From: Caldilineaceae bacterium
GTDB taxonomy: Bacteria > Chloroflexota > Anaerolineae > Caldilineales > Caldilineaceae
Assembly (NCBI GenBank): GCA_022842065.1
Contig: JALHQH010000009.1
Location: 192,243 to 256,242 of the forward strand
Reading direction: 5' to 3'
DNA length: 64,000 nt
A program made the position numbers and the translations under genes. Positions 43,033 through 54,533 of this stretch are shown piece by piece. Below the pieces are notes generated by a model. It made no database searches, had not been told where the DNA came from, and was given only the letters and a program-made list of their open reading frames with translations. Every line of letters starts with the position of its first letter. Within the stretch, counting starts at the first letter, position 1.

Positions 43033-44032
43033 TTTGATAGCTCTCCCGCAATTCGCTTTCGGTCATGACACAGCGATAGGTGCGCCCCTTGCCCACCTCG
43101 CGCAGCCCGACGGTGATCGACCGGCACTCGGGGCGGACATATTTGCACCGTTCGGCAAAGCGACAGCCGGGCGGTGGTTTTTTGAGATTGGGTGGTACGC
43201 CAGGAATGGCGGCCAGTTTGGCATTGCGCAACCCTTCCTCCGGCACAATGATCGACCCCATCAAGCCCTTCGCATAGGGATGCAGCGGATCAAAGACCGC
43301 AGCCTTGGCCGCGCCCAGCTCGATAACTTGGCCGGCATACATCACCATGATGTCGTCGGTGACATTGTAGAGCAGGGGCAGCTCGTGGGTAATGAAGATC
43401 ATCGCCCGGATGATCTCTTTTTCCATCAAGTCCCGCAGCATTTTGATCACCATCTTTTGCGAGGTGACATCTAAGGCCGAGGAGGGTTCATCGGCGATCA
43501 AGACCTTGGGGCCGAGAATGACGGAGATGGCGATCACCGTGCGCTGTTTCATGCCGCCGGAGAGTTCGACCGGGTACTTTTGTAACACGTCGGCGGGCAA
43601 GCCGAGAAAGGCAAAACGCTCGCGCGCTAAATCATAAATCTCTTTCTTGGTCGTTTCCGGATAGTGCGCGCGCACCACATCCTCAATAAAATTGATGATT
43701 TTGCGCGTGGGATTCAGCGCATTCATGGCCGCTTGGGGGATGTAGGCAATCTCTTTGCCCAGAATCGACTTGCGCACCTCATCCGGCGGCAGGCCCGAGA
43801 TCGTTTGCCCATCAATGATGATGTCGCCACTGGTGTAGTGCAGTGGGGGGAAGTAATAGCCCATCAGGCTCAGCGCCAACGTCGACTTGCCGCAGCCCGA
43901 TTCGCCCGCAATGCCCAGCGACTTCCCTTCTTCGACCTTGAGCGAGACGTGATCCACCGCATAGACATCTTCCCCAAAGCGGGTGATATATTTTGTCGTC
44001 AGCTCGCGTACTTCCAAAATTACATTTGACAT
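43025..44032 (-). CDS. Oligopeptide-type ABC importer ATPase (OppD/DppD-like)
   Basis: 335 residues. Walker [10 protein letters not shown], signature LSGGMKQR and Walker [10 protein letters not shown] are present. The C-terminal [14 protein letters not shown] is the cysteine motif of OppD-type subunits, which binds an iron-sulfur cluster in some members. It starts 20 bases after the permease gene. It powers uptake of peptides, or of oligosaccharides in related systems. Confidence 0.92.
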   Translation of the reverse strand: MSNVILEVRELTTKYITRFGEDVYAVDHVSLKVEEGKSLGIAGESGCGKSTLALSLMGYYFPPLHYTSGDIIIDGQTISGLPPDEVRKSILGKEIAYIPQAAMNALNPTRKIINFIEDVVRAHYPETTKKEIYDLARERFAFLGLPADVLQKYPVELSGGMKQRTVIAISVILGPKVLIADEPSSALDVTSQKMVIKMLRDLMEKEIIRAMIFITHELPLLYNVTDDIMVMYAGQVIELGAAKAAVFDPLHPYAKGLMGSIIVPEEGLRNAKLAAIPGVPPNLKKPPPGCRFAERCKYVRPECRSITVGLREVGKGRTYRCVMTESELRESYQNE

Positions 44033-44051
44033 TTCAGCTACCTAAGATTTA

Positions 44052-45302
<1,251 letters not shown>

Positions 45303-45316
45303 AGGTATCTCTCTCC

Positions 45317-46321
45317 TCAGTCGACCTGCGCGGCTTTAATGCGCGGGTCCAGAAAGCCATAGCAGATTTCAAGTAAAAAGTTGGCCGTGAGCACCATCAA
45401 AGTGACAATCAAGGTGGTGGCGGAGATCAGCGGATAATCCTGCCCCAAGACCGCGGTGAGGATAGTAGAGCCAAGGCCCGGATAGCTGAAGATGATCTCC
45501 GCCACCAAGGCGCCGCCGATCATCGTGCCAATCGATAAGGCCAACCCGGTAATTTGGGGCAGCATGGCATTGCGAAAGACATAGCTAATGATTTTGCGAT
45601 CTTTAATGCCCATAAAGCGGCTGTATTTTACATAATCCGCATTCAACTCATAGATCGACATCGAACGCATGCCAATCGCTTGCCCGCCAATCGTAATCAA
45701 GACAATCGACAAAAAGGGCAGTTGATAGTGGACGATCACCGACCAGATAAATTTCCAGCTCAAATTGGGAATCAGATCAAAGCCATAACCGCCCGAGGTT
45801 GGGAACCATTTTAGGGTAACGGCAAAGATCACCATTAAGATGACCGCCATCCCAAACGCGGGTAAATTGCTCACAAAAATGCTCAACGGCATCAGCACCC
45901 GATCAAAGCCGCCGCGCAGATAAGCCGCCAACGCCCCCAATGTGTTGCCAATCAGCCACCCAACAATGATCGCAGGGAATTGGAGCCCAATCGTCCACAA
46001 GATCGACGATTGAATTACATCCGCCACCGTGCGCGGATATTGGCTGATCGAGTAGCCAAAATCACCCTGGAGCACATTACGCATGTAGAGAAAAAATTGT
46101 TCGAGGATCGGTTTGTTCGTGCCAAAGAGATCCGCATATTGCTGATAAATCGCCTGCACCCCGGACGCATTACTCATCCCCTGCGCCAGGCGGGAAACGA
46201 TGGCCGCCACCGGATCACCCGGCATCAGCCGCGGCAGGATAAAATTGAGAATGAACGCGAAAAATAACGTAATCAGGAACCAAATCAATTTGGCCCCAAA
46301 ATATTTGATATATCCTTTCAA
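45317..46321 (-). CDS. Oligopeptide-type importer permease (DppB-like)
   Basis: 334 residues with an N-terminal helix, then [13 protein letters not shown], the signature of DppB-type permeases, and a core of five helices. The [18 protein letters not shown] segment is typical. It is the first permease gene after the binding protein, separated from it by hairpins at 46400-46471 and 46519-46556. No specific substrate can be read. Confidence 0.92.
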   Translation of the reverse strand: MKGYIKYFGAKLIWFLITLFFAFILNFILPRLMPGDPVAAIVSRLAQGMSNASGVQAIYQQYADLFGTNKPILEQFFLYMRNVLQGDFGYSISQYPRTVADVIQSSILWTIGLQFPAIIVGWLIGNTLGALAAYLRGGFDRVLMPLSIFVSNLPAFGMAVILMVIFAVTLKWFPTSGGYGFDLIPNLSWKFIWSVIVHYQLPFLSIVLITIGGQAIGMRSMSIYELNADYVKYSRFMGIKDRKIISYVFRNAMLPQITGLALSIGTMIGGALVAEIIFSYPGLGSTILTAVLGQDYPLISATTLIVTLMVLTANFLLEICYGFLDPRIKAAQVD

Positions 46322-46399
46322 GCCAATGCCTGCTTTCTATCCATTGCATCATCTCGTACATTGGTGGCGCTGTTTTGATGGGTTAAATGTTCGCCGCCC

Positions 46400-46471
46400 G
46401 CTCCGAGGGGATTGCCAAATCCCCGACCCATGTCGGGGATTTGCGGGACCCCTTTGGGTGCCCCTCCGAGC
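46400..46471. repeat. Nested hairpin in binding protein-permease spacer
   Basis: GCTCCGAGGGG (46400-46410) pairs with CCCCTCCGAGC (46461-46471), and AAATCCCCGAC (46417-46427) pairs with GTCGGGGATTT (46432-46442). It lies in the 249-base spacer of the importer operon and may help set the ratio of binding protein to permease mRNA. Confidence 0.75.
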
Positions 46472-46518
46472 AATCCTAATCCCTCAGAACTTGGCCAACA
46501 ATCTACTCGCCAGATAAA

Positions 46519-46556
46519 CAATCGCCATCTGCTGAGGATCCGGCAGATGGCGATTG
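46519..46556 (-). terminator. Intra-operon stem-loop after binding-protein gene
   Basis: CAATCGCCATCTGC (46519-46532) pairs with GCAGATGGCGATTG (46543-46556), 14 bp with a 10-base loop, 14 bases past the binding-protein stop. Such attenuators or stabilising stems after binding-protein genes are common in ABC importer operons. No strong T-run is present. Confidence 0.65.
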
Positions 46557-46570
46557 CAGTCAAATGTTAC

Positions 46571-48493
46571 TTATGGATTGACCAGTTCCAGGTTATAAAG
46601 CCCGGCAACACTCCAGCCATCCATCAGATCAAGTGGTGGCACCGGCGGATTAGTCCCATCCCCATCATAGGGGAAGTTGGTCCAAACGCTTTCGTTCACC
46701 GTGTGGAAACTCTGTGGGCGGTACATGAGCGTAAAAGAGGGGATATCGGTCAGGTAAAGCTTGACCAGCTCGGTGTACATTTCCTTGAGCTTGGCTTCAT
46801 CCGTTTCACTGGGAATCGCGTTGATCAAGGCATCGGCCTCTTCATTGACATACTGACCCCAGTTGCCGTTCCAGTTGCTCGTCATCCCGACAAATTCGGA
46901 ACTCATCAGTTTGCGGATGCGCGACCAAGGTTGGGTTGGGCCGGCGCCATCGCTCCACATCATGAAGATATCATAACCCTCGGGCAGCGGTGCATCGGAC
47001 TTGGTGACGACGGTTTGATAGACCGACCATTCGGGGTAGTTGGTCGTGATGTCGATGCCGATCGCTTTGCCGGCGGTGGCGACCACTTCAATCGCAGCCT
47101 GCCAGTCGGACCAACCATTCGGGCAGGTGGCAATATAGGTCAGCTTTTCCCCTTCAAATTCACGCCAACCATCGCCATCACTGTCGACAATGCCGGCCTC
47201 ATCAAGCAGCGCCTTGGCGCCTTCGATGTCATTGCCCGCGAATTGCAAGTCAGCGACAGCCGCCGGGTCATAGAGTGCCTGTTCACCAGCGGTCGGGTTC
47301 ATCAGCGAACGTGGCACTTGGTCAAAGGTGGCCGATTGGTTGGTCATCGCATTGGCAATAATGGTGGGGTAATCTACCGCCATCGCAATCGCCTTGCGTA
47401 CTGCCGGCTGGTCTAGCCCAATGGAATTCAGGTTGAAGAAGGCCGTCGGTAAGCTGGCACCGATGCCATAGGGCGCCTCGGGCAGGTAGGTGGAAATCGG
47501 CAGATTATCGGTCAGCCACAGATCCTGGACATTGGAGTTGAACTGCTGGCTGACATCGACCTCGCCGGACTTCAGCGCGGTGGTGCCGGCAGCGTTATCC
47601 TTGAAGATCGTGTGGGCGAGGTACTTGGGGGCCGGCAGCTTGCCCCACATCGCGGCGTCCTGACCCCAGTAGTTGTCATCACGGGCCAGGACAACCTTGG
47701 AATCATCGGCAAAATACTTGTGATAGGGACCGGAGTAAACCACATCCTCGGCGGCATCGGCCAGCAGTGCCGTCGCATCACCACCGGCGCGTTCTTCCAG
47801 GGTTTCGGTCCAAGCTTTTTGGATGATATAGTTGGTACTCAAATAAGCGCCAACGATCAGCGGATTGACCGCTTTGCCATCTTCACCCAGCTTGGCCTTG
47901 ATCAGCACGGTTTGCGCATCGACCGCAACGACATCTTCAATGTAATCGATGTTAGAAGCGCCGGTTGGCGTACTGTACTTGACATGGGTGGCCCAGGTAT
48001 ACGCGGCGTCCTCAGCCGTCACCGGGGTGCCATCGCTCCACTTAGCCGCAGCCTTGATCTTGAAGGTGATCTCCGTGCGATCCGCGTTCCAGGCGTAATC
48101 ACCATCCGCTAACAACGGATAGACCTTGCCGTCGAGCATGTTGTACAGGTACGGCGTTTCAAACATGAGGACGCGCGCATTATCCTGCTGGTTGATGGCC
48201 ATCGCATTGTTGTTGCTGCTGGCATAAGGATTCCAACCAACCACAGAGCCCCACTGTTGGCCATTGAAATACAGGGTTTCATTGCGCGGCAGCGTGTTGG
48301 GGTCCGCTTCTGCGGCCGCCTCGGCGGGGGCCGCGGCCTCGGCGGGCGCGGCTGCTTCCTCTGCTGGTGCTGCCGTCGCCGCTGCTTCTGCTGCCGGCGC
48401 TTCGCTGGCTGGTGCCGCCGGCGACGCACAGGCTGCTAACACAAGGCTGAGCAGCACGAATAGACTGACAAAAGCATAGAGTTTTTTTGACAT
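46571..48493 (-). CDS. Family 5 ABC substrate-binding lipoprotein
   Basis: 640 residues. Signal peptide with lipobox LAAC (Cys22), then a very Ala/Pro/Glu-rich linker (about 23-65). The mature part is a family 5 (OppA/DppA-type) protein: [20 protein letters not shown] and [14 protein letters not shown] are its hallmark. Such proteins bind peptides, nickel or oligosaccharides. The ligand is unknown; relatives in Thermotogota and Chloroflexota often bind beta-glucosides. It is first in the five-gene operon. Confidence 0.92.
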   Translation of the reverse strand: MSKKLYAFVSLFVLLSLVLAACASPAAPASEAPAAEAAATAAPAEEAAAPAEAAAPAEAAAEADPNTLPRNETLYFNGQQWGSVVGWNPYASSNNNAMAINQQDNARVLMFETPYLYNMLDGKVYPLLADGDYAWNADRTEITFKIKAAAKWSDGTPVTAEDAAYTWATHVKYSTPTGASNIDYIEDVVAVDAQTVLIKAKLGEDGKAVNPLIVGAYLSTNYIIQKAWTETLEERAGGDATALLADAAEDVVYSGPYHKYFADDSKVVLARDDNYWGQDAAMWGKLPAPKYLAHTIFKDNAAGTTALKSGEVDVSQQFNSNVQDLWLTDNLPISTYLPEAPYGIGASLPTAFFNLNSIGLDQPAVRKAIAMAVDYPTIIANAMTNQSATFDQVPRSLMNPTAGEQALYDPAAVADLQFAGNDIEGAKALLDEAGIVDSDGDGWREFEGEKLTYIATCPNGWSDWQAAIEVVATAGKAIGIDITTNYPEWSVYQTVVTKSDAPLPEGYDIFMMWSDGAGPTQPWSRIRKLMSSEFVGMTSNWNGNWGQYVNEEADALINAIPSETDEAKLKEMYTELVKLYLTDIPSFTLMYRPQSFHTVNESVWTNFPYDGDGTNPPVPPLDLMDGWSVAGLYNLELVNP

Positions 48494-49242
48494 TTGTCTT
48501 ACTCCCTATTTATTTGTACATATAAATTTTGGCACTTCACAAACGGTTAGTGAATCGTTGCGCTGTTTTCTCGCCATCGACAGAGTGTTGGCCAGACAGG
48601 GTAGAGAACCGCCTGAGGGGCGCGCAGAGGGATGGTAACCAGGATCGAAAGACCGCCTTTCTTAGACAATGGGCTCATCAGATGGCAGTGGCAGCTAGTC
48701 TGCGCGCTGTCACAACGGTGCTTTACAAAAGTGGCGGCGATGAGCATTGGCAACTAAGCACCACGCCGAGAATTCGGTGGTGCTCCTGTTCCGATTGGGG
48801 AAATCCTGGGCACAGTTGGCGGGGGCAACCTTATCGGTGCATGAAAGACTGCGCACAGCAGGACCAGCGAATCTTTGGCTAGATACCTAGTGGTAGGGAA
48901 TCTGTCATCAACCGAAGCTTGTCACATAATCATATTGGGGACCCAAGGATTCAGCTGATTACTTACAGTATACTCCAACCCTGCAGTAAGGAAAAATTTA
49001 AGGCGCAGCGGTTTGAGCAAAAATTTAAGGTGCAAAGGGATCTTAGGGGGTTGCCATCCCGCCCCGCCGTCAACGCGCCCAGTGGGCACCCGGGCTACCC
49101 AACAACGCCGGGTGAACCCAGCTTCCTTAGCCGGGTTCACCCGGCGTTGTTGGGTAGCCCTGCGGCTTTAGCCCAGGGCGATCTTGTCAACCCCCTGTAT
49201 TCCCGCTGCGCCAAATTTAATTGACGACTTGCGCGCATAGGC
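48494..49242. other. Long spacer, upstream of importer operon
   Basis: 749 bases with no supported gene. AAATTTAAGG(C/T)GCA occurs twice (about 48993-49042) and in inverted form near 49208. A 28-bp perfect palindrome lies at 49092-49160. The importer promoter must lie in the first part, but no clear -35/-10 pair stands out. Confidence 0.55.
49092..49160. repeat. 28-bp perfect inverted repeat
   Basis: Bases 49092-49119 and 49133-49160 are perfect complements around a 13-base loop (words GGGCTACCCAACAACGCC and GGGTGAACCC). It lies 80 bases beyond the end of the nucleotidyltransferase gene and may terminate it. It belongs to the long-stem spacer palindromes of this genome. Confidence 0.9.
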
Positions 49243-50124
49243 TCACCGCTTGACTAGAGAATCCTTGTTTTCCTGCCAGGTGCGATTGACGACCGCTTCG
49301 AGTTCGTGCGGATAAGCAAAGCCATGTCGATCGGCCAGCCAACGCCCAACCGCCGCCATCTCGGCGCGGATCGCGTCAATGACCGTTGCGGTTTCCTTGG
49401 GTGTCCTGGTGGGTAGGCCAAGGATGTTGTGCTGTTGTGGGGTGAGTTTGCCGGCCAGGCCCCTGTGCATCGCCCCTAACATATGAATGGTGACGCGGGC
49501 ATCGAGATCTTTGCCGACTGCCTGCATATACCAGGCGCGCAACAGCGCCATCCGCTCCAAATAGAGGCCGACAAATTGGAAATAATCATATTTGCGGCCA
49601 AGGCCCTTCATCTCCTTGTGCGTCGTGATCCAGTAGTCAATCAAGAACTGGCGCACCACGGCCCCGTCAATCTCACGAGTGAGCGCGGCGGCCGGCGTTG
49701 CAAAGCCTGCCAACGCCGCGCCAAACGTGGCGTTGCGACAGGCGAGAATCACCAAGTGTGGCTCATGGTTATTCACCGTCGTATCTTGCACGTAGAAATC
49801 GAGAATGCTGCCATCGGCCAGGATCAAATGATGCAGCAGCGCATGCTCCCCAAAGCGCAACAGGAGCCCACCGCAGCTTGGGATGGGCAGATAGTCCGCC
49901 CAATTGGGGCTTGTCCAGCGGTCGAGTTGTTCAGGGTCAACCGCAATCCGAAAGTCAACATCGCTGTAGGCGTCACCCGTGCCCGCGGCCAGGCTGCCTC
50001 CCACCCAGATCGCCTGGATGGCTTCATCGACATAACATTTCCTGGCGAGATCGCGGATCAGATCGGCATGCGGACCATGCGCTAATAGTCCTAAGTTAAT
50101 CTCTGTGGGGTTAATGTTGCTCAT
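49243..50124 (-). CDS. Nucleotidyltransferase-domain protein
   Basis: A 293-residue protein. GGSLAAGTGDAYSDVDF (42-58) is the polymerase beta-type nucleotidyltransferase motif GGS...DxD with D55 and D57. The rest is helical (about 150-290), as in antibiotic nucleotidyltransferases of the streptomycin/lincosamide kind, but the length and context do not identify a drug. The product could adenylylate a small molecule. It is a single gene flanked by repeat-rich spacers. Confidence 0.8.
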   Translation of the reverse strand: MSNINPTEINLGLLAHGPHADLIRDLARKCYVDEAIQAIWVGGSLAAGTGDAYSDVDFRIAVDPEQLDRWTSPNWADYLPIPSCGGLLLRFGEHALLHHLILADGSILDFYVQDTTVNNHEPHLVILACRNATFGAALAGFATPAAALTREIDGAVVRQFLIDYWITTHKEMKGLGRKYDYFQFVGLYLERMALLRAWYMQAVGKDLDARVTIHMLGAMHRGLAGKLTPQQHNILGLPTRTPKETATVIDAIRAEMAAVGRWLADRHGFAYPHELEAVVNRTWQENKDSLVKR

Positions 50125-50315
50125 ATGCTATTTCTGTCTCTTCTTTCTGGTGGCCAGCTCTGCGAATAGTCTACTAATGCAATTGCTGCCGTGCTGGTGA
50201 AAGCAACTGCGCATTCTCCGGCCAATGGCGCAACGATTGCTCTCTTAAATCATCTTACCAGCTCTTTATGCAGTTTGTCCATCTACCTAAAAATGTCATC
50301 GGTAATGCACAACTT

Positions 50316-50373
50316 AACGTAAGCCGGCGTGTACTGCGCATTAGGGGATGCGCAGTACACGCCGGCTTACGTT
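50316..50373. repeat. 26-bp perfect palindrome, 6-base loop
   Basis: Bases 50316-50341 pair perfectly with 50348-50373 (word AACGTAAGCCGGCGTGTACT). No T-tract or adjacent stop codon, so it is a spacer repeat rather than a clear terminator. Confidence 0.9.
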
Positions 50374-50421
50374 CGTTCTCATGACATCTGGATCCCAACT
50401 CACTGTACCCTGCCCAGTGAC

Positions 50422-50512
50422 GATGCCCATCCTGCCGTATTCCAAAAGAATTCGCGCGAGATGCCCAACGGGGCATTTTGCCAAATTTTTCTTGAAAAAG
50501 TTCCTGACTCAG
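50422..50512 (-). pseudogene. Duplicated 3' fragment of DUF4240 gene
   Basis: The minus strand reads LSQELFQEKFGKMP and continues with high DNA similarity to the last 28 codons of the gene at 51390-51899, but with a base missing after the Pro codon. It is a broken duplicate about 1 kb downstream of the intact copy, with the deaminase gene between them. Confidence 0.75.
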
Positions 50513-50640
50513 ATGTGCATCTGGGGTCTGCGGTGGGTACTTGCGGTCTGCTGATTAGACACGATTGTGCAATATTTGTTTGTTTTATCTGTTATACTGA
50601 AGTCAAGGTGAGAACCGGAGTTTTGCTGGCTAACGGGATC

Positions 50641-50706
50641 GCGTGCGTCGCACTGACCGCCAACTGTTTCCAGTCCGCTAGATTCTTTGGTCAGTGCGAC
50701 GCACGC
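50641..50706. repeat. 18-bp perfect inverted repeat
   Basis: GCGTGCGTCGCACTGACC (50641-50658) pairs with 50689-50706 over a 30-base loop. It ends 46 bases before the stop of the deaminase gene and may help end its transcript. Confidence 0.85.
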
Positions 50707-50751
50707 TGACCGAAACTAGGGGTCTCATTCTGATTTGAGTATAGTTGCTCA

Positions 50752-51255
50752 TCATGGCTGTGCTGCGCCACCACTTTGAATATAGGCCAAGGCTTGGGGT
50801 GCATAGCGGTTGAAGATCGCAAGCGACTCCTCGGCGAGTACACCACCGTAATAGGTGCGCAAATGGCGCCGGACATAGGGATTCGTCGTGACGGTTTGCA
50901 GAGAATGGACGACGTTGTCGGCTAAGGCATAGACGATATGGGGGACATCGGCCATGACCACCGCACCCAGGCAAAGCGGGCATGGTTCCGTGGTGGTAAA
51001 CAGCACACATTCATCGGGATGTTCCCACAACGGATCGCCGCCGGCGAGCAAGGTATTTAACTCGGCGTGGCGGATATCGCTGCGCAGTTCTTGGTGGCGT
51101 GCCCGCCCGCGCGCAATGACCGTGCCGCGCCAGACCAGCACGGCGCCAATCGGCAGTTCCCCGGCTTCCCCAGCGGCGGTGGCTTCGGCCAACGCTTCGC
51201 GCATAAAGGCGGCGAGGTCCAGTGTTGCGAGTTCGTCGGAGAGAAAGGTTGTCAT
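50752..51255 (-). CDS. CMP/dCMP-type nucleoside deaminase
   Basis: A 167-residue zinc deaminase. H63-A-E65 (HAELN) and C92-x-x-C95 (PCPLC) bind zinc and activate water. Length and motifs fit guanine, cytosine or tRNA-adenosine deaminase-like enzymes, and the sequence does not separate these well. The region WRGTVIARGRARHQELRSDI is more like guanine/cytosine deaminases than TadA. It may take part in nucleobase salvage. Confidence 0.85.
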   Translation of the reverse strand: MTTFLSDELATLDLAAFMREALAEATAAGEAGELPIGAVLVWRGTVIARGRARHQELRSDIRHAELNTLLAGGDPLWEHPDECVLFTTTEPCPLCLGAVVMADVPHIVYALADNVVHSLQTVTTNPYVRRHLRTYYGGVLAEESLAIFNRYAPQALAYIQSGGAAQP

Positions 51256-51389
51256 GAGTGCTCCTTGTGGTGATGGGAAACGCTCAACTTCGTATCATGA
51301 GTCAAGCACGTGCCGCATGGGATAACCCAATACCCGCAAAAAATGAACACAGCAGCGAGTATGTCCTCGTCTACATTCTTGTGTGATGA

Positions 51390-51899
51390 CTACGACCATC
51401 CCGCCGCATTCGAAAAGGACTCGCGTGAGATGCCCGACGGAGGCATTTTGCCAAATTTTTCCTGAAAGAGTTCCTGGCTGAGATAGGTGATGGCATAACA
51501 TTCAAAGTCGACCAGGGCATTCGTCGGGTTGGCGTTGACGGCCTCATAGAAGTCACGCCCCAGCGCAACAATAAAACCGCGGCAATAGAGAAAACCATCA
51601 TCGCTGCCATCGGTGAATTGATGAATGTCGGCGCGATCAATCTCATAGAGCTTGCGCTCCATAATGCGATCAAATTGCAGCAACTCCTCCTTGGTGAGTG
51701 CGTCCAAGTGGATGCGGAGCGTTTCGATCAACTGCTCTTCCTGGGGGATGGCCGCCTCCGCGGCCACTTCACTTTGCAGAAATGCCGCCTGTTTTTCTGC
51801 TGCGTCGACGGTCGCCAGCACGTTGCTTTGGAAGCGTTGTAGCCGGGGATCGGCCTGCCATGCTGCGTTAATCAGTTGCCAAAAGCGCGCTTCGTCCAT
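51390..51899 (-). CDS. DUF4240-domain protein
   Basis: A 169-residue protein from ATG 51899 with GAGGAGAGAC upstream. MDEARFWQLINAA at the start and the later LLQFDRIMERKLYEIDR and DDGFLYCRGFIVALG are typical of DUF4240. The family function is unknown. Its 3' end is partly duplicated at 50422-50512. There is no obvious operon partner. Confidence 0.85.
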   Translation of the reverse strand: MDEARFWQLINAAWQADPRLQRFQSNVLATVDAAEKQAAFLQSEVAAEAAIPQEEQLIETLRIHLDALTKEELLQFDRIMERKLYEIDRADIHQFTDGSDDGFLYCRGFIVALGRDFYEAVNANPTNALVDFECYAITYLSQELFQEKFGKMPPSGISRESFSNAAGWS

Positions 51900-52036
51900 C
51901 GTCTCTCCTCGGGTAGATAGTTTCAAGCTGGATTGGTTGGGATCATGATAAAGCTGACTACGATGTGTACTGGGGTGGATTTGTATTGAGTAGAGAAGAG
52001 CGCAGGCGATATCACACAGTTTCAACTGATGGTGAT

Positions 52037-52378
52037 TTACGCCGGCGGTCGATTTACACGAATGAGCTGACCATCCAGAAGTTCATAACTTTCGATCGTT
52101 TCATGAATACGTTGTGCTTGACCGATGAAATCATTATCCGCAGTACAGATAATGATCCCTTTGTGCGTTGGCAACTGGCGGTGCAAGTTACGAAAATGCT
52201 TACGGTTAATCGTCAAGACTGCGCGGTTATCCGCAATGGCGAGATTGAGGACGTCATCGTCTGGATATTCTTGATTTGCCTTACCGGTTTCCTGAATTGT
52301 TAGAATGTCATGACCAAGTCGCCGTAGCTCTTCAACAACAGGAATGGGGAAGTTCTCGTTTGAATATAACCGGGCCAT
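52037..52378 (-). CDS. DUF5615 PIN-like toxin
   Basis: A 113-residue protein: RLYSNENFPIPVVEELRRLGHD, DVLNLAIADNRAVLTIN and the final helix. DUF5615 is a PIN-like (Mut7-C-type) fold whose members sit beside DUF433 antitoxins. The acidic residues E8 and D43/D51 could form the active site. It starts three bases after the DUF433 gene. Toxin activity is inferred from pairing only. Confidence 0.85.
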   Translation of the reverse strand: MARLYSNENFPIPVVEELRRLGHDILTIQETGKANQEYPDDDVLNLAIADNRAVLTINRKHFRNLHRQLPTHKGIIICTADNDFIGQAQRIHETIESYELLDGQLIRVNRPPA

Positions 52379-52381
52379 ACT

Positions 52382-52711
52382 TTATGCTGTCTCGTTTTCA
52401 AGAATTTGTTCGTCAATGCTGGCTTTATGTGCACGATAATAAGCCCAAGCATTTGTTAAGTCTTCTGCACGCAAAGTTGGATAGGCACGCAGGATCTCTG
52501 CTTCCGTTGTCCCGAGTTGCTTAAATTGGACAAGCACCCATACGGGAATCCGTGTGCCAGCGATACGTGGATCGCCCCCACATATACCAGGCGTACTCAC
52601 AACGCCTGGTGTTGTACCGCCAAGGTCACGCGCAATTAACTGTAGCAATTGCAGCTTCTCCGTTGGCGACATCTCAAATAAGAGTTGCTCTGCTTGTTGT
52701 AAAGTCGTCAT
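52382..52711 (-). CDS. DUF433-domain antitoxin
   Basis: 109 residues. An N-terminal helical segment (QAEQLLFEMSPTEKLQLLQL) precedes the DUF433 core GGDPRIAGTRIPVWVLVQF and EILRAYPTLRAEDLTNAWAY, a winged-helix DNA-binding fold. It is the usual upstream partner of DUF5615. It likely binds its own promoter and the toxin. Confidence 0.87.
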   Translation of the reverse strand: MTTLQQAEQLLFEMSPTEKLQLLQLIARDLGGTTPGVVSTPGICGGDPRIAGTRIPVWVLVQFKQLGTTEAEILRAYPTLRAEDLTNAWAYYRAHKASIDEQILENETA

Positions 52712-52976
52712 TGTTTCACCTTTCTGCTTCTATTCTAACACCAGAAAGATCATGCGGCAACGATAAAGCGTGACCGCGGGTAGTATATCTGCCATCCTAA
52801 ACACTGTCAATCGGCTGTGCAACAGTGTTATCACTTTTGGGCGCAAATGGCTTTTAAGCAAGCGTGTAACGTTGTATCCTCCCCAAAAACTGCCACTTCC
52901 CAATCCCCAACCCGGCCATGTATAATACCCTCATCGTTACACCGATTATCAATCCACAGTCTGGAGTACAATACCA

Positions 52977-54479
52977 ATGTCACAACCGCTTGCCTTGACT
53001 GAGGCGCAGATGCGCCAATTTGTCTCGCATGGGTACCTGGTCCTCAATACCGACTTTTCCCCTGATTTTCACGCGGCGATGAGTCGGCGCATCCAAGAAG
53101 TGATGAGCAAAGAGGGCAACCCCGGCAACAATATCCTCCCCCGTGTCCCCGAAGTACAAGAGGTCTTCCGCCACCCGGTGATTCAGGGCGCGTTGACCAG
53201 TGTGCTGGGACCAGATTACACCATGCATCCCCATCGCCACTGTCACTTTACCGAGCCGGGGCGTAAGGTGCAGAGCTGGCACAAGGATAGCTACTGGGGC
53301 TATGCCAAAGTGCGCAACCACCATCCCTGGTGGGCGATGATCTTCTACTATGACCACGCCGTCGATGAGGTGATGGGGCCGTCCGCCTTTATGCCCGGCA
53401 CCCAATATTACAACAACCGCCCCGGCGACGAGACCGAGCAGGATGTCCACATGCTGGGCGAAGCGGGTACCTTTGGCCTGATCCACTATGATCTCTGGCA
53501 CCGCGGCAATGCCAACAACTCGACCAAGACCCGCTCGATGCTCAAATTTCAATTTGTGCGCATGACGCGACCTACCCCTGCCGCCGCCGACCCCACCTGG
53601 ACGCCGATGAATGGCGACGGCCCACCTAATCGCCACGAGACGATCTGGCAACATCAGTGGCAATGGCTCAATGGTCGCCGCCCAGCGCCCACTGGCCAAA
53701 CCACCGGCAAGGCCGGGCAGTGGGTCGATCAACTGGCCAGCAGTGACAAACAAACTCGCCTGGCCGCTACCGATGAATTGGGTCTGCTCGGCACAGGGGC
53801 CGCCGACGCAATTCCCGCCCTGGCCGCGCGCTTAGGCGACGACTATGAGCCGGTGGCGCTTAACGCTGCCTATGCCCTGGCCGCGATGGGCGAAGGGGGT
53901 GTCGCCGCACTAATCGGTGGGTTGCAGGGGGCGGACAAAGACACGGCGCGCAATGCCGCCTATGGTCTGGCTGCCGTGGGTAAACCAGCCGCCGCCGCGC
54001 TGACCGAACAACTTGAGCACAACGCCGCGCTGACGCGTGGTTATGCCGCCTTTGCCCTGGGTGAAATTGAACTGGCTGGGAGTGATGTGGCCGCAGCGAG
54101 TGTGGCCGGCTTGACGAAACTGGTCAACGATGAGGATGAATGGGTACGGCGCAATACTGCCGAGTCCCTGGGCACCCTGGATGTGGCCGACCAACCGAGT
54201 GCGCAAGCCGCTGCCGTCTCTGCCCTGGCGCAACTGCTCAGCGATGCGGATGGTCAAGCCCGCTTTAGCGCGGCCCTCTCGCTGGGCCGGATTGGGGCGG
54301 CGGCTGCCCCTGCCGTGCCTGCGCTGCAAGGGGCTTTGCACGATGAAAATCGCTACGTGCGTGCCAACGCCGTCGACGCGCTCAACCACATCGGTTCGCC
54401 CGACGCTCAGCGCGTGCTGATCGACTACCTGCTTGCCTCGCGCTGGTGCCCCTCCACCACGCCGGAGAGTACTTTCTAA
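52977..54479 (+). CDS. PhyH dioxygenase fused to HEAT repeats
   Basis: 500 residues in two parts. Residues 1-215 are a PhyH domain with H102-K-D104 (WHKDSYWG), H175 (HYDLWHRG) and R186. After a Pro-rich joint, residues about 240-490 carry six to seven HEAT-like (PBS-lyase type) repeats of about 35-40 residues, such as AIPALAARLGDDYEPVALNA and DEDEWVRRNTAESLG. HEAT arrays bind proteins or other macromolecules, so the oxygenase may act on a protein-bound or macromolecular substrate (inference). Single gene, ended by a strong terminator. Confidence 0.9.
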   Translation: MSQPLALTEAQMRQFVSHGYLVLNTDFSPDFHAAMSRRIQEVMSKEGNPGNNILPRVPEVQEVFRHPVIQGALTSVLGPDYTMHPHRHCHFTEPGRKVQSWHKDSYWGYAKVRNHHPWWAMIFYYDHAVDEVMGPSAFMPGTQYYNNRPGDETEQDVHMLGEAGTFGLIHYDLWHRGNANNSTKTRSMLKFQFVRMTRPTPAAADPTWTPMNGDGPPNRHETIWQHQWQWLNGRRPAPTGQTTGKAGQWVDQLASSDKQTRLAATDELGLLGTGAADAIPALAARLGDDYEPVALNAAYALAAMGEGGVAALIGGLQGADKDTARNAAYGLAAVGKPAAAALTEQLEHNAALTRGYAAFALGEIELAGSDVAAASVAGLTKLVNDEDEWVRRNTAESLGTLDVADQPSAQAAAVSALAQLLSDADGQARFSAALSLGRIGAAAAPAVPALQGALHDENRYVRANAVDALNHIGSPDAQRVLIDYLLASRWCPSTTPESTF

Positions 54480-54482
54480 CAT

Positions 54483-54526
54483 TTTTGGTCGTAGCGGCAC
54501 GAACTACCGTGCCGCTACGACCAAAA
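54483..54526 (+). terminator. Rho-independent-like terminator, 18-bp stem
   Basis: TTTTGGTCGTAGCGGCAC (54483-54500) pairs with 54509-54526 over an 8-base loop, starting three bases after the stop codon of the PhyH-HEAT gene and followed by TTTT. It is also a long palindrome of the spacer class. Confidence 0.8.
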
Positions 54527-54533
54527 TTTTTCA

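Larger units (their letters stand above)
50125..50751. other. Repeat-rich spacer between nucleotidyltransferase and deaminase
   Basis: 627 bases with no intact gene. It holds a 26-bp palindrome (50316-50373), a fragment of the nearby DUF4240 gene end (50422-50512), an 18-bp palindrome (50641-50706), and bases 50712-50744 resembling 32614-32648. Confidence 0.7.

Noticed and set aside
46412..47416. Long plus-strand open frame (334 codons) opposite the family 5 binding protein gene
   Set aside because: It is antisense to a clear gene, has no recognisable motif and is typical of GC-rich shadow frames.
48529..48882. 117-codon frame in the long spacer upstream of the importer operon
   Set aside because: Composition and lack of start signals suggest chance; no family resemblance.
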